From NCBI GenBank assembly GCA_963848475.1, contig CAWKDW010000004.1:1-64000 (forward strand): a DNA stretch of 64,000 nucleotides. The letters are read 5' to 3'. Below, piece after piece: positions 30,362-38,189 of this stretch (position 1 is its first letter; each line of letters starts with the position of its first letter). A model generated the notes under the pieces. That model did no database searches. It was not told the origin of the DNA and was given only the letters and a program-made list of their open reading frames with translations. This DNA is from Solirubrobacter sp963848475 (GTDB lineage Bacteria; Actinomycetota; Thermoleophilia; Solirubrobacterales; Solirubrobacteraceae). The translations under genes and the position numbers were made by a program.

Positions 30362-31224
30362 GCGAAGGTCTCCGTCAGCTCGAGATAGACGTCTTCGAGG
30401 CTCGGACGCGTGACGCTGAGCTCCTCGAGGCGCTCGCCGCGCGCCAGCGCGTCGACCGTCAGCTCATGCAGCAGGGCCGTCGGATCGTCGGTGAAGCGCT
30501 CCTCGGTGGTGCCGTCGACGGCGCGCCAGGCGACGCGGTAGCGAGACGCGCCGAGCGCGTCCGGCGGCCCCTCCGCGAGGATCAGGCCGTCCTGCAGGAT
30601 CGCGACGCGATCGGCCAGCGTCTGCGCCTCGTCGAGGTAGTGCGTGGTCAGCACGACGGTCTTACCGAGATCGCGCAGGGCGCGGATCACGTCCCAGGCG
30701 GCGCGCCGGGCGCCGGGATCGAAGCCCGTCGTCGGCTCGTCGAGGAAGATCAGCTCCGGGTCGCCGACCAGGGCGAGCGCGAAGTCCAGCCGCCGAGCCT
30801 GGCCGCCGGAGAGCGTGCGCGCGCGCCGGTTGGCGCACCCGTCGAGGCCGGCGAGCGCGAGCACCTCGTCGACGCGTCGCGGCGCGGGGTACAGCGAAGC
30901 CCAGTGCTCGACGGTCTCCGCGACGGTCAGGTGCGGATAGGTGCCGCAGCTCTGCAGGACGATCCCGACGCGCGAGCGGAGCTTTCCCGACCGCAGCCCG
31001 GGGTCCTCCCCGAGCACGCGGACGATGCCCGCGTCGCGAGCGCGGTAGCCCTCGAGGACCTCGACGGTGGTCGTCTTGCCCGCTCCATTCGGCCCGAGCA
31101 GGCCGAAGACCTCGCCTCGCGCCACGGTGAAGTCGATACCGCGCAACGCCTGCTGCGAGCCATAGGCCTTGCTCAGCCCGGTGACCTCGATCGCTCCGGC
31201 GCCGCTCGTCATCGATCCCATCAT
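30358..31224 (-). CDS. ABC-2 type exporter ATP-binding protein (DrrA-like)
   Basis: 288 residues. Walker A GPNGAGKTT, Q-loop VGIVLQSCGTYPHLTV, signature LSGGQARR, Walker B ELIFLDEPTTGFDPGAR, H-loop VVLTTHYLDEAQTLADR, and a C-terminal regulatory tail ending SVTRPSLEDVYLELTETFA, as in DrrA/NodI-type ATPases. Three in-frame ATGs (31224, 31221, 31212) are candidates; 31212 has GGGA 5 nt upstream. It is divergent from ppx and coupled to the permease. Confidence 0.92.
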   Translation of the reverse strand: MMGSMTSGAGAIEVTGLSKAYGSQQALRGIDFTVARGEVFGLLGPNGAGKTTTVEVLEGYRARDAGIVRVLGEDPGLRSGKLRSRVGIVLQSCGTYPHLTVAETVEHWASLYPAPRRVDEVLALAGLDGCANRRARTLSGGQARRLDFALALVGDPELIFLDEPTTGFDPGARRAAWDVIRALRDLGKTVVLTTHYLDEAQTLADRVAILQDGLILAEGPPDALGASRYRVAWRAVDGTTEERFTDDPTALLHELTVDALARGERLEELSVTRPSLEDVYLELTETFA

Positions 31225-31245
31225 GGCAACATCGCTTCCGAGCGC

Positions 31246-32120
31246 ATGCGCTGCGGCTGTATCGACATCGGGACGAACACCACGCGCGTGCTGGTCGCCG
31301 AGGCGCGCGACGGCGTGCTCACGGAGGTTCTGCAGCGCCGCGCGTTCACCAGCCTGGGCCGCGGGCTGGGGGCGGGCGGCGAGATCCCGGCGGCCCGGAT
31401 CGCCGAGACCGCGAGCATCGTGGCCGAGCAGCACGCGCTGGCCGTGCAGGTTGGCGCGCAGACGATCCGCGCCGTCGCCACCGCGGTGATCCGGCGCGCC
31501 TCCAACGGCACCGAGTTCTGCGACGCGATCCGCGCGCACGGGGGGATCGAGGTCTGCGTACTCGACGGCCTCGAGGAGGCGCGGCTGGCGTTCCTGGGGG
31601 CCACGCGCACGCTCGGCCGGCCGTTGCCGGGAAGGGTCGCGGTGGTGGACGTCGGCGGCGGCTCGACCGAGATCGCGGTCGGGACGCTGACCGGCGGCGT
31701 TCGAATGGTGCGAGTCCTTCCCGTTCGGGTCCGGCTTGCTGGCCGAGACCTATCTCGGAGGCGACCCGCCGTCGCGCGAGCAGCTCGACGGCGTGCGCGC
31801 GCACGCGGCGCGCGCGCTGGCGAAGATCGATCCCGGGCCGGTCGACATCGCGGTCGCGGTCGGCGGCAGCGCCGCCTCGCTGCGGCGGCTCGTCGGCGAC
31901 GAGCTGGACTGCCGACAGCCTCGAGCGCGCGCTGCGGGTACTCAGCAGCGGTCCGGCCGCGGACGTCGCCTTCCGCTTCGACCTGGAGGTCCAGCGGGTG
32001 CGGCTGATGCCCGCCGGCCTGCTCGCGCTCGACGCCGCGGCGCAGGCGCTCGGGCAGCCGCTCCAGATCGGCCGCGGCGGGCTGCGCGAAGGCGTCCTGC
32101 TGGATCTGGCAGGCGTGTAA
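31246..32120 (+). pseudogene. ppx: Exopolyphosphatase / Ppx-GppA phosphatase, two frameshifts
   Basis: The start RCGCIDIGTNTTRVLVAEA is the actin-like ATPase phosphate-1 motif of the Ppx/GppA family, followed by RAVATAVIRRASNG and VAVVDVGGGSTEIAVG. The frame breaks near 31708 (next frame CESFPFGSGLLAETYLGG) and near 31910 (ERALRVLSSGPAADVAFRF), then ends LREGVLLDLAGV with TAA at 32118-32120. Joined length is about 290 residues, the short actinobacterial class. It hydrolyses polyphosphate or pppGpp; ppk1 lies 47 bp downstream, a polyphosphate pair. Confidence 0.85.
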
Positions 32121-32167
32121 CAACTCGTTCACGAAAGCCGGACCAAGAGTGCGATCATGTGGCCGCT

Positions 32168-34297
32168 GTGACTGACGCCACTACCGCACCCGAGACCGTC
32201 GCCGCGCCAGATCTCAAGGATCCGTCGCTGTATTACAACCGGGAGCTGTCGTGGCTCCAGTTCAACGAGCGCGTACTCGAGCTCGCGGAGGATGCTTCGG
32301 TCCCGCTGATCGAGCGGGTGAAGTTCTGCGCGATCTACTCGTCCAACCTCGACGAGTTCTTCATGGTCCGCGTCGCCGGTCTGCACGACCAGATCGACGC
32401 CGGCATCCAGAAGCCGCTGCAGGACGGGCGCACGCCGACGGAGACGATCAACGAGATCCGGCGGATCGTGCGCGAGCACTCGCTGCGCCAGTCGCACTGC
32501 CTGGACCACGATCTGCGGCCCGCGCTGGCCGAGCACGGGATCAGGATCGTCCGCTACGCGGAAGTCGACCGGAAGGACCGCAAGAGCCTGGACGAGCGCT
32601 TCCGCCGCCAGATCTTCCCCGTCCTGACGCCGCTCGCCGTCGGTCTCGGCCGGCCGTTCCCGTACATCTCCAACCTCTCGCTGTCGCTCGGCGTGATGGT
32701 TCGCGACCCCGTGACCGACGTTCAGACCTTCGCGCGCGTGAAGGTCCCGAAGGAGATGCTGCCGCGCTTCGTCCCGGTCGACGACGGCCGCACCTTCGTG
32801 CCGCTCGAGGACGTGATCGCCGAGAACCTGGACTCCCTGTTCCCGGGCATGGAGATCCTGGATCGCCACGTGTTCCGCGTCACCCGTGACGCCGACTTCA
32901 CGGTCTCCGACGAGGCCGACGACCTCCTGCAGGCCGTCGAGGAGGAGCTGCGAGCGCGGCGCTTCGCCGAGGCCGTCCGCGTCGAGGTCGGCGCCGGGAT
33001 GAGCGAAGGGATGCTCGACCAGATCTCGCGGGCGCTGGAGGTCAACCCTGAGGACGTCTACGAGGTCGACGGCCTGCTCGACCTCAAGGACCTCTGGGAT
33101 GTCGTGAAGATCCCGGGCCACGCGGAGCTGCGCGACACCCCGTGGACGCCGGTGACGCAATCGCGGCTGCAGCCCGACGAGGACGAGCAGCCGGACGTGC
33201 TGGCGGCGATGCGCAAGCGCGACATCCTGCTGCACCACCCGTACGACTCGTTCGTGACCTCGGTCGAGCGCTTCGTCGAGCAGGCGGTCAACGACCCCGA
33301 CGTGCTCGCGATCAAGCAGACCGTGTACCGGACGAGCGACGACTCGCCGCTGGTGCCGGCCCTGATCCGCGCCGCCGAGCGCGGCAAGCAGGCGGTCTGC
33401 CTGGTCGAGGTCAAGGCGCGCTTCGACGAGCGCGCGAACATCCAGTGGGGCCGCTCGCTGGAGGAGGCGGGCGTGCACGTCGTCTACGGCCTCCCGTCGC
33501 TGAAGACGCACGCGAAGTGCATCCTCGTCGTCCGCCGCGAGGGTGACGGCATCCGCCACTACCTGCACGTCGGCACCGGTAACTACAACGCCAGCACCGC
33601 CCGTCTCTACACGGACTTCGGCCTGCTGACCTGCGACGAGGAGATCGGCGCCGACGTCGCCGACATGTTCAACTTCCTCACCGGCTTCGCCCGCCCGCGC
33701 GGCTACCGCCGCGTGCTCGTGGCCCCCGCGCATCTGCGCCAGGGGATCATCGAAGAGATCGAGCGGACGATCGCGGTCCACCTCGAAGGCCGCCCCGCGC
33801 GGATCCGGATGAAGATGAACTCCCTGGTGGACAAGGAGTGCATCCAGGCGCTCTACCGCGCGTCGCAGGCCGGCGTGCCGGTGGAGATCAACACCCGTGG
33901 CATCTGCTGCCTGAAGCCCGGCGTCCCCGGCGTCTCGGACAACATCCGCGTCGTCTCGATCGTCGGCCGCTTCCTCGAGCACTCGCGGATCTACGCCTTC
34001 GAGCGCGACGGCGAGTACACGGTCTACGTCGGCTCGGCCGACCTGATGCCGCGCAACCTGGACACGCGCGTCGAGCTGCTGACGCCGTTGCGCGACGAGA
34101 CGCTGCGCTCGGACCTGATCGACACGCTGGACCGCTGCTTCGCCGACGACGTCAACGCGTGGGAGCTCGACTCCGAGGGGAACTACACGCGGCGCACGCC
34201 GAGCGGCGAGCCGCGCAGCGTGCAGCGCGAGCTGATGACCGCCCACGCCGCCGCGGCGGCCGAGGCGAGCGCCCAGCAGACGCAGACGCAGACTTAG
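32168..34297 (+). CDS. ppk: Polyphosphate kinase 1
   Basis: 709 residues, full length. N-terminal YYNRELSWLQFNERVLELAE is the Ppk1 head domain. The catalytic His region GLPSLKTHAKC (about residue 445), then LHVGTGNYNASTARLYTDFG, and the second phospholipase-D-like motif VYVGSADLMPRNLD near residue 620 are all intact. It polymerises ATP gamma-phosphate into polyphosphate. GTG 32168 is the best start. A half-matching 11-bp direct repeat (TGTAAC-N5-GTTCAC, 32116-32132) upstream may be a weak PHO box. Confidence 0.96.
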   Translation: MTDATTAPETVAAPDLKDPSLYYNRELSWLQFNERVLELAEDASVPLIERVKFCAIYSSNLDEFFMVRVAGLHDQIDAGIQKPLQDGRTPTETINEIRRIVREHSLRQSHCLDHDLRPALAEHGIRIVRYAEVDRKDRKSLDERFRRQIFPVLTPLAVGLGRPFPYISNLSLSLGVMVRDPVTDVQTFARVKVPKEMLPRFVPVDDGRTFVPLEDVIAENLDSLFPGMEILDRHVFRVTRDADFTVSDEADDLLQAVEEELRARRFAEAVRVEVGAGMSEGMLDQISRALEVNPEDVYEVDGLLDLKDLWDVVKIPGHAELRDTPWTPVTQSRLQPDEDEQPDVLAAMRKRDILLHHPYDSFVTSVERFVEQAVNDPDVLAIKQTVYRTSDDSPLVPALIRAAERGKQAVCLVEVKARFDERANIQWGRSLEEAGVHVVYGLPSLKTHAKCILVVRREGDGIRHYLHVGTGNYNASTARLYTDFGLLTCDEEIGADVADMFNFLTGFARPRGYRRVLVAPAHLRQGIIEEIERTIAVHLEGRPARIRMKMNSLVDKECIQALYRASQAGVPVEINTRGICCLKPGVPGVSDNIRVVSIVGRFLEHSRIYAFERDGEYTVYVGSADLMPRNLDTRVELLTPLRDETLRSDLIDTLDRCFADDVNAWELDSEGNYTRRTPSGEPRSVQRELMTAHAAAAAEASAQQTQTQT

Positions 34298-34316
34298 GCG
34301 GCAGCCGGGGACTGGT

Positions 34317-34336
34317 GGGCGGCGCGTGCGCCGCCC
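34317..34336. terminator. Bidirectional hairpin between ppk and the sigma gene
   Basis: GGGCGGCG-CGTG-CGCCGCCC, a perfect 8-bp stem with 4-nt loop, lies between the convergent stops at 34297 and 34350. No clear U tract. Confidence 0.55.
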
Positions 34337-34349
34337 CACGTTCAGATCG

Positions 34350-35213
34350 TCAGGCGGCGTCGCGCAGCGCGCCGGTGGCCGGCGAGGCGCGCAGGTGGCG
34401 CAGCGCGCGGTCCTCGGCACAGCGCACGCGGCGCGGCGTGATGCCGAGCACGCGGGCGGCCTGGCCGGGCGTGTGCGGGGCCTCGGCACCGAGGCCGAAG
34501 CGCAGTTCGAGCACGCGCCGCTCCAGCCCGCCGAGGCCGGCCAGGACGTGGCCGAGGTCGGCGTGCATGCGCGAGACGGCGGCGGACTCCTCCGGCGTCG
34601 GACCCTCGTCGGCCAGCAGGTGGCCGAGCTCGGCGTCGCCCGCGTCCCCGACAGGAGCTTCGAGGGAGACGGGCGCCATCGCGATCCGGCGCACGTCGGC
34701 GACCTCCTTCTCCGTCCACTCGAGCGCGTCGGCGAGCTCGATCGTGGTCGGCGTCGCCCCGAGCGCCATCGCCAGCCGGCGCTCGACGGCCTGCAGCTTG
34801 CGCACGCGGTCGCCGACGTGGACGGGCAGGCGCACGGTGCGGCCCTTCTCGGACATCGCACGGCCGATCGCCTGGCGGATCCAGAGCGTCGCGTAGGTGG
34901 AGAAGCGGAACCCGCGGCGATGGTCGAACTTCTCGACGGCGCGCACGAGGCCGATCGTCCCCTCCTGGATCAGGTCCAGCAGCGTCATCCCGGAGTCCTC
35001 GCGCTGGAAGCGCTTGGCGAGATGGACGACGAGGCGCAGGTTCGCCTCGATCATCCTGTCCTTGGCCTCGAGGTCGCCGCGCTCGATGCGGCGCGCGAGC
35101 TCGAGCTCCTCAGCAGGGGTCAGCAGACGCGTGCGGGCGATGCGCTGGAGAAAGATTCCGAGGCCGTCGCCGAGCTCGCGTCCGTCTGTTATCGGCGGCG
35201 AAGCGGTGGGCAT
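34350..35213 (-). CDS. Primary-type sigma-70 factor (RpoD/SigA-like, no region 1.1)
   Basis: 287 residues. Region 1.2 (FLQRIARTRLLTPAEELELA), region 2 (ANLRLVVHLAKRFQREDSGM, TLLDLIQEGTIGLVRAVEKF, FRFSTYATLWIRQAI for -10 binding), region 3, and region 4 (LGITPRRVRCAEDRALRHL) are in order. It is short for a housekeeping RpoD and has no region 1.1, so it is probably an HrdB-like paralogue (group 2). Region 2.4 suits TANNNT-like -10 boxes. Regulation not visible. Confidence 0.9.
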   Translation of the reverse strand: MPTASPPITDGRELGDGLGIFLQRIARTRLLTPAEELELARRIERGDLEAKDRMIEANLRLVVHLAKRFQREDSGMTLLDLIQEGTIGLVRAVEKFDHRRGFRFSTYATLWIRQAIGRAMSEKGRTVRLPVHVGDRVRKLQAVERRLAMALGATPTTIELADALEWTEKEVADVRRIAMAPVSLEAPVGDAGDAELGHLLADEGPTPEESAAVSRMHADLGHVLAGLGGLERRVLELRFGLGAEAPHTPGQAARVLGITPRRVRCAEDRALRHLRASPATGALRDAA

Positions 35214-35277
35214 GCCCGGCAGGATTGCGGGTCATGCTCAAGGGATTCTGAGGTGAAGATACGCGGGGGTTAAACAG

Positions 35278-35304
35278 CGATGGCCCCGCAATGCGGGGCC
35301 ATCG
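35278..35304 (-). terminator. Strong hairpin terminator of the binding-protein gene
   Basis: CGATGGCCCCGC-AAT-GCGGGGCCATCG, a perfect 12-bp stem with a 3-nt loop, 27 bp past the stop at 35332. On the minus strand it is followed by CTGTTTAAC, a short U-containing tail. Confidence 0.8.
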
Positions 35305-35331
35305 GTCATTCGTCCGGGAGCGGCGCTCCGA

Positions 35332-37107
35332 CTACTTGAGCGACGTCCAGGGCAGTTCCCACTGGGAGTTGGACACGGAAGCCACGCCGTCGACGTTCGC
35401 CGAACGGATCAGTGGTGTGTTGTCCCAGATCCACGGGACCGCCGGCGCCTGCGCGGTGACCTGCTTGTCGATCTCGGCCCAGGCCTGGGCGCGCTGCTCC
35501 TTGGGCAGGACCTCAGCGTCGTCCATCGCCTTGTTGATCGCCGGGTCGTCGAGCTCGGACCAGTTGGAGTTGCCCTGCTCGAGGATGTTCTTGCCGTTGA
35601 ACGTCGGCGAGAGGATCGTCTGGCCGTCGGAGAAGTCCTTCAGCCAGCCGACGTTCGGGCAGATCGCGACCTTCGCCGACGGCGTGTTGCAGTACCGGGT
35701 GTACATCGTCTGCGGCTGCACGAGGCGCATCTGGACGTTGAAGCCCATCTTCTCGAAGTTCGCCTTCGCGACCTCCGCCGTCTTGGCCGCGACGCCGACG
35801 TTGGAGCCGACCATCAGGATCTTCTCGGTGCCCTCGTACTTGCCGGAGGCGTAGCCCGCCTTCTTGAAGTACTCGGCGGAGACCTCGGGCTGAGGCTGGC
35901 CGTCGACCGAGAGGAAGTCGACACCGGTGCCCTTCAGGCCGCCGGCCTCCTCGAAGCCGGCGATGCCCGGCGGGAGGTAGTGCGTGGCCATGTCGCCCAC
36001 GAGCTTGCCGCCACGCGTGAGCAGAAGCGCGTTACGGTCGAAGCCCGCGCTGACGGCCTTGCGCACGTTGAGGTCGTCGAACGGCTTGACGGTGGTGTTC
36101 ATCGAGATCCAGCGCCCGCCGCCGCTCGGCTTCAGGACGAGCTGGTCCGGAGTGTTCGTGGACGCTTCCTTGAGGTTCTCCGGCAGCGGCGAGAAGTCGC
36201 CGTTGATCATGCTCTGGCCGCTGAGGATGCGGCGCGAGGAGACGCCCGGATCGTCGTTGCCCTCGAGGTTGTTGATCTCATCGAGATAGGCCGGCTTGAA
36301 GTCCTTGGACTTGTCCCAGCTGGGGTTGCGGACGAGGTGGATGCGCTTGCCCGGGTCATAGCCGATGGCCTTGCCCGACGCGTCGTTCTCGATCATGTAC
36401 GGGCCGGTGGCGAGCTGGTTCTCGCCGTACGTCGACGGCGTCTTGGCGTCGAACTCCTTGGCGTAGGCCTCAGGCACCGGCGCGGTCGCGCTGTTGGCCA
36501 GAGCACCGGCCGCCATCACGCCGCCAACCGGGCGCTTGAACTTCATGACGAGCGTCTGATCGTCGGGCGTGGTGAGGCCGTCGATCGTGGTGCCGGCCTT
36601 GACGCCGACCTTGGCGCCCTCGAGATCCGCGTAGTAGGACTGCGTGAAGCCGGCGGCGACGGAGGTGAAGAAGCCGCGCTCGATCGCGTACTTGACGTCG
36701 GCGGACGTGACGTCGTGCGTCTCGTACGGGGGCGAGTACTTGACGCCCGGCTTGATCTTGACCGTGACGGTCTTGCCGTCCTCGGAGACCTCCGGGTCTC
36801 CTTCAGCCAGGTCGGCGACCATGTCGGCGCCGTTGTCGGGCTTGTAGGAGTACAGCGGCTTCTGCGTCGCGTTGCAGATGAAATACCCCATCTGGTAGTA
36901 CGTCTGGCCACAGTCGATGTGGTCGACGTCGCCACTCCACAAGACGGTCAGCGCGCCGCCGGTCTTCGCGCCAGGCGCAGGCGTCGAAGCGGTGTCGGTG
37001 CCCTTCTTGGAAGAGTCACTGCCGCTGTCGCTGCCGCCGCAGGCGGCGACGCCGAGCGAGAGGGCCGCCAAGGCGACGGCTCCAAATGTCCATGCGGACC
37101 TGCGCAT
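35332..37107 (-). CDS. Peptide/solute ABC-transporter binding lipoprotein (family 5)
   Basis: 591 residues. Signal peptide with lipobox LGVAAC-GG, a Ser/Asp/Lys linker, then the SBP_bac_5 fold (DppA/OppA type): TVKIKPGVKYSPPYETHDVT, SADVKYAIERGFF, VRKAVSAGFDRNALLLTRGG. It binds a peptide or similar solute outside the membrane. No permease or ATPase gene is adjacent, so it must use components encoded elsewhere. ATG 37107 has AAAGGA 8 nt upstream. A 215-bp leader region with repeats precedes it, and a strong terminator follows. Confidence 0.92.
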   Translation of the reverse strand: MRRSAWTFGAVALAALSLGVAACGGSDSGSDSSKKGTDTASTPAPGAKTGGALTVLWSGDVDHIDCGQTYYQMGYFICNATQKPLYSYKPDNGADMVADLAEGDPEVSEDGKTVTVKIKPGVKYSPPYETHDVTSADVKYAIERGFFTSVAAGFTQSYYADLEGAKVGVKAGTTIDGLTTPDDQTLVMKFKRPVGGVMAAGALANSATAPVPEAYAKEFDAKTPSTYGENQLATGPYMIENDASGKAIGYDPGKRIHLVRNPSWDKSKDFKPAYLDEINNLEGNDDPGVSSRRILSGQSMINGDFSPLPENLKEASTNTPDQLVLKPSGGGRWISMNTTVKPFDDLNVRKAVSAGFDRNALLLTRGGKLVGDMATHYLPPGIAGFEEAGGLKGTGVDFLSVDGQPQPEVSAEYFKKAGYASGKYEGTEKILMVGSNVGVAAKTAEVAKANFEKMGFNVQMRLVQPQTMYTRYCNTPSAKVAICPNVGWLKDFSDGQTILSPTFNGKNILEQGNSNWSELDDPAINKAMDDAEVLPKEQRAQAWAEIDKQVTAQAPAVPWIWDNTPLIRSANVDGVASVSNSQWELPWTSLK

Positions 37108-37230
37108 GTGGTGTGTCCTTTCTTCGATGACCCAAGCATGCAGCGGCTCAGGATTGGCCCCTGCCGACCCGAGAAAGCCCACTGCCTAAGACGGCAGACG
37201 GTAGCGTTTCGTGTCGCAAGTACGGTGCAC

Positions 37231-37302
37231 TAAGCGTTCATCCCGGTAAGTAAGGGCATGCCGGGTGCGCCGGGCTTAATCCCCGCTCGTAAGCGTTCTT
37301 AC
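37231..37302. promoter_or_regulatory. Repeats upstream of the binding-protein gene
   Basis: TAAGCGTTC occurs at 37231-37239 and 37290-37298, and GTAAG-CGTT-CTTAC (37289-37302) is a perfect palindrome. They lie 120-195 bp upstream of the binding-protein start and just past the end of the epimerase. A regulator site for the lipoprotein gene is possible; no protein is implied. Confidence 0.35.
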
Positions 37303-37323
37303 ACCTGCGTTCAAGCGCCTGGC

Positions 37324-38142
37324 TCAGGGCGCCGATATCACGCTGACAGTGAAACGTGCTGAGAAGGACGCTCCGGGATCTACCGCGGTTGGGGTATTTC
37401 TCAGCGCGTCCGCCGGCGCGGTCATCGGTTCAAAGCAGATGACGTCGGAGATTGCCGGCGCGAAGACCTGCGCGTAGGCGTATCCGGACTCGAAGGCGAG
37501 CTCGATCCGCCGGCCGCCGCCGGCGAGCACGAAGGGCCCGCGGAGCGGGTCGAGCGTGAAACCGTCATCGAACGTCCGCACGCCGAGCGGCCCGTCGAGG
37601 TCGCCCGCGGGGACGCGCTCGCCGGTCGGGACGAGGCGATCGTCGAGCAGCAGCCGGTCACCGACCGGCAGCGTGATCTCCCACTCGGCCCGCGGCACGC
37701 CGGGGAGCTGCAGGTACGGGTGGTAGCCGAAGGCGATCGGCACCGGCCGGCCGCCCGTCGCGATCAGCGTCGTCGTCAGCGTCAGCGCGGTGGCCGAGAG
37801 GTTCGCGGCGACCTCGACGCGATGATCGAACGGGAACTCCGGCAGCCCGGTCAGCTCGCGGCCGGCGATCAGGTGCCGGGTGCTCTCCTCGAGCACCTCC
37901 CAGCCGCCGAGCGCGTTGCGCAGCCCGTGCAGCGGCAGCCCGTTCTGGTCGAGGTAGATGTCCGGCGAGCTGGGCGCGAACGTCACGACCTCGCCGTCGT
38001 AGGCGTACCCGAAGCCGCCGAGCCGGTTCGCCCACGGGTGCAGCATCGGTATCCCCGACGTCCACGGCACGTCGGGGATGCCGGGGCCGCGCACCGCGCC
38101 CAGCAGCTCTTCGCCGCGGTGTCGCAGCGAGTGGCACGCCAT
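37324..38142 (-). CDS. Aldose 1-epimerase family protein
   Basis: 272 residues from ATG 38142. Galactose-mutarotase-like features: GIPMLHPWANRLGGFGYAYD, GLPLHGLRNALGGWEVLEES, GYHPYLQLPGVPRAEWEITL (catalytic His), and a C-terminal CFEPMTAPADALR. It equilibrates sugar anomers. Family-like residues (VVLSADGLEATFAAEDG) continue upstream of ATG 38142 to the end of the reductase gene without a start codon, so the true start is probably about 15 codons earlier and obscured by a base error. Confidence 0.88.
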   Translation of the reverse strand: MACHSLRHRGEELLGAVRGPGIPDVPWTSGIPMLHPWANRLGGFGYAYDGEVVTFAPSSPDIYLDQNGLPLHGLRNALGGWEVLEESTRHLIAGRELTGLPEFPFDHRVEVAANLSATALTLTTTLIATGGRPVPIAFGYHPYLQLPGVPRAEWEITLPVGDRLLLDDRLVPTGERVPAGDLDGPLGVRTFDDGFTLDPLRGPFVLAGGGRRIELAFESGYAYAQVFAPAISDVICFEPMTAPADALRNTPTAVDPGASFSARFTVSVISAP

Positions 38143-38189
38143 CCCGTCCTCGGCGGCGAAGGTCGCCTCGAGGCCGTCCGCGCTGAGGA

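Noticed and set aside
32129..34861. 910-codon open frame antisense to ppk1 and extending under the sigma gene
   Set aside because: A shadow of ppk1: residues are low-complexity Val/Asp/Arg and no domain is recognisable.
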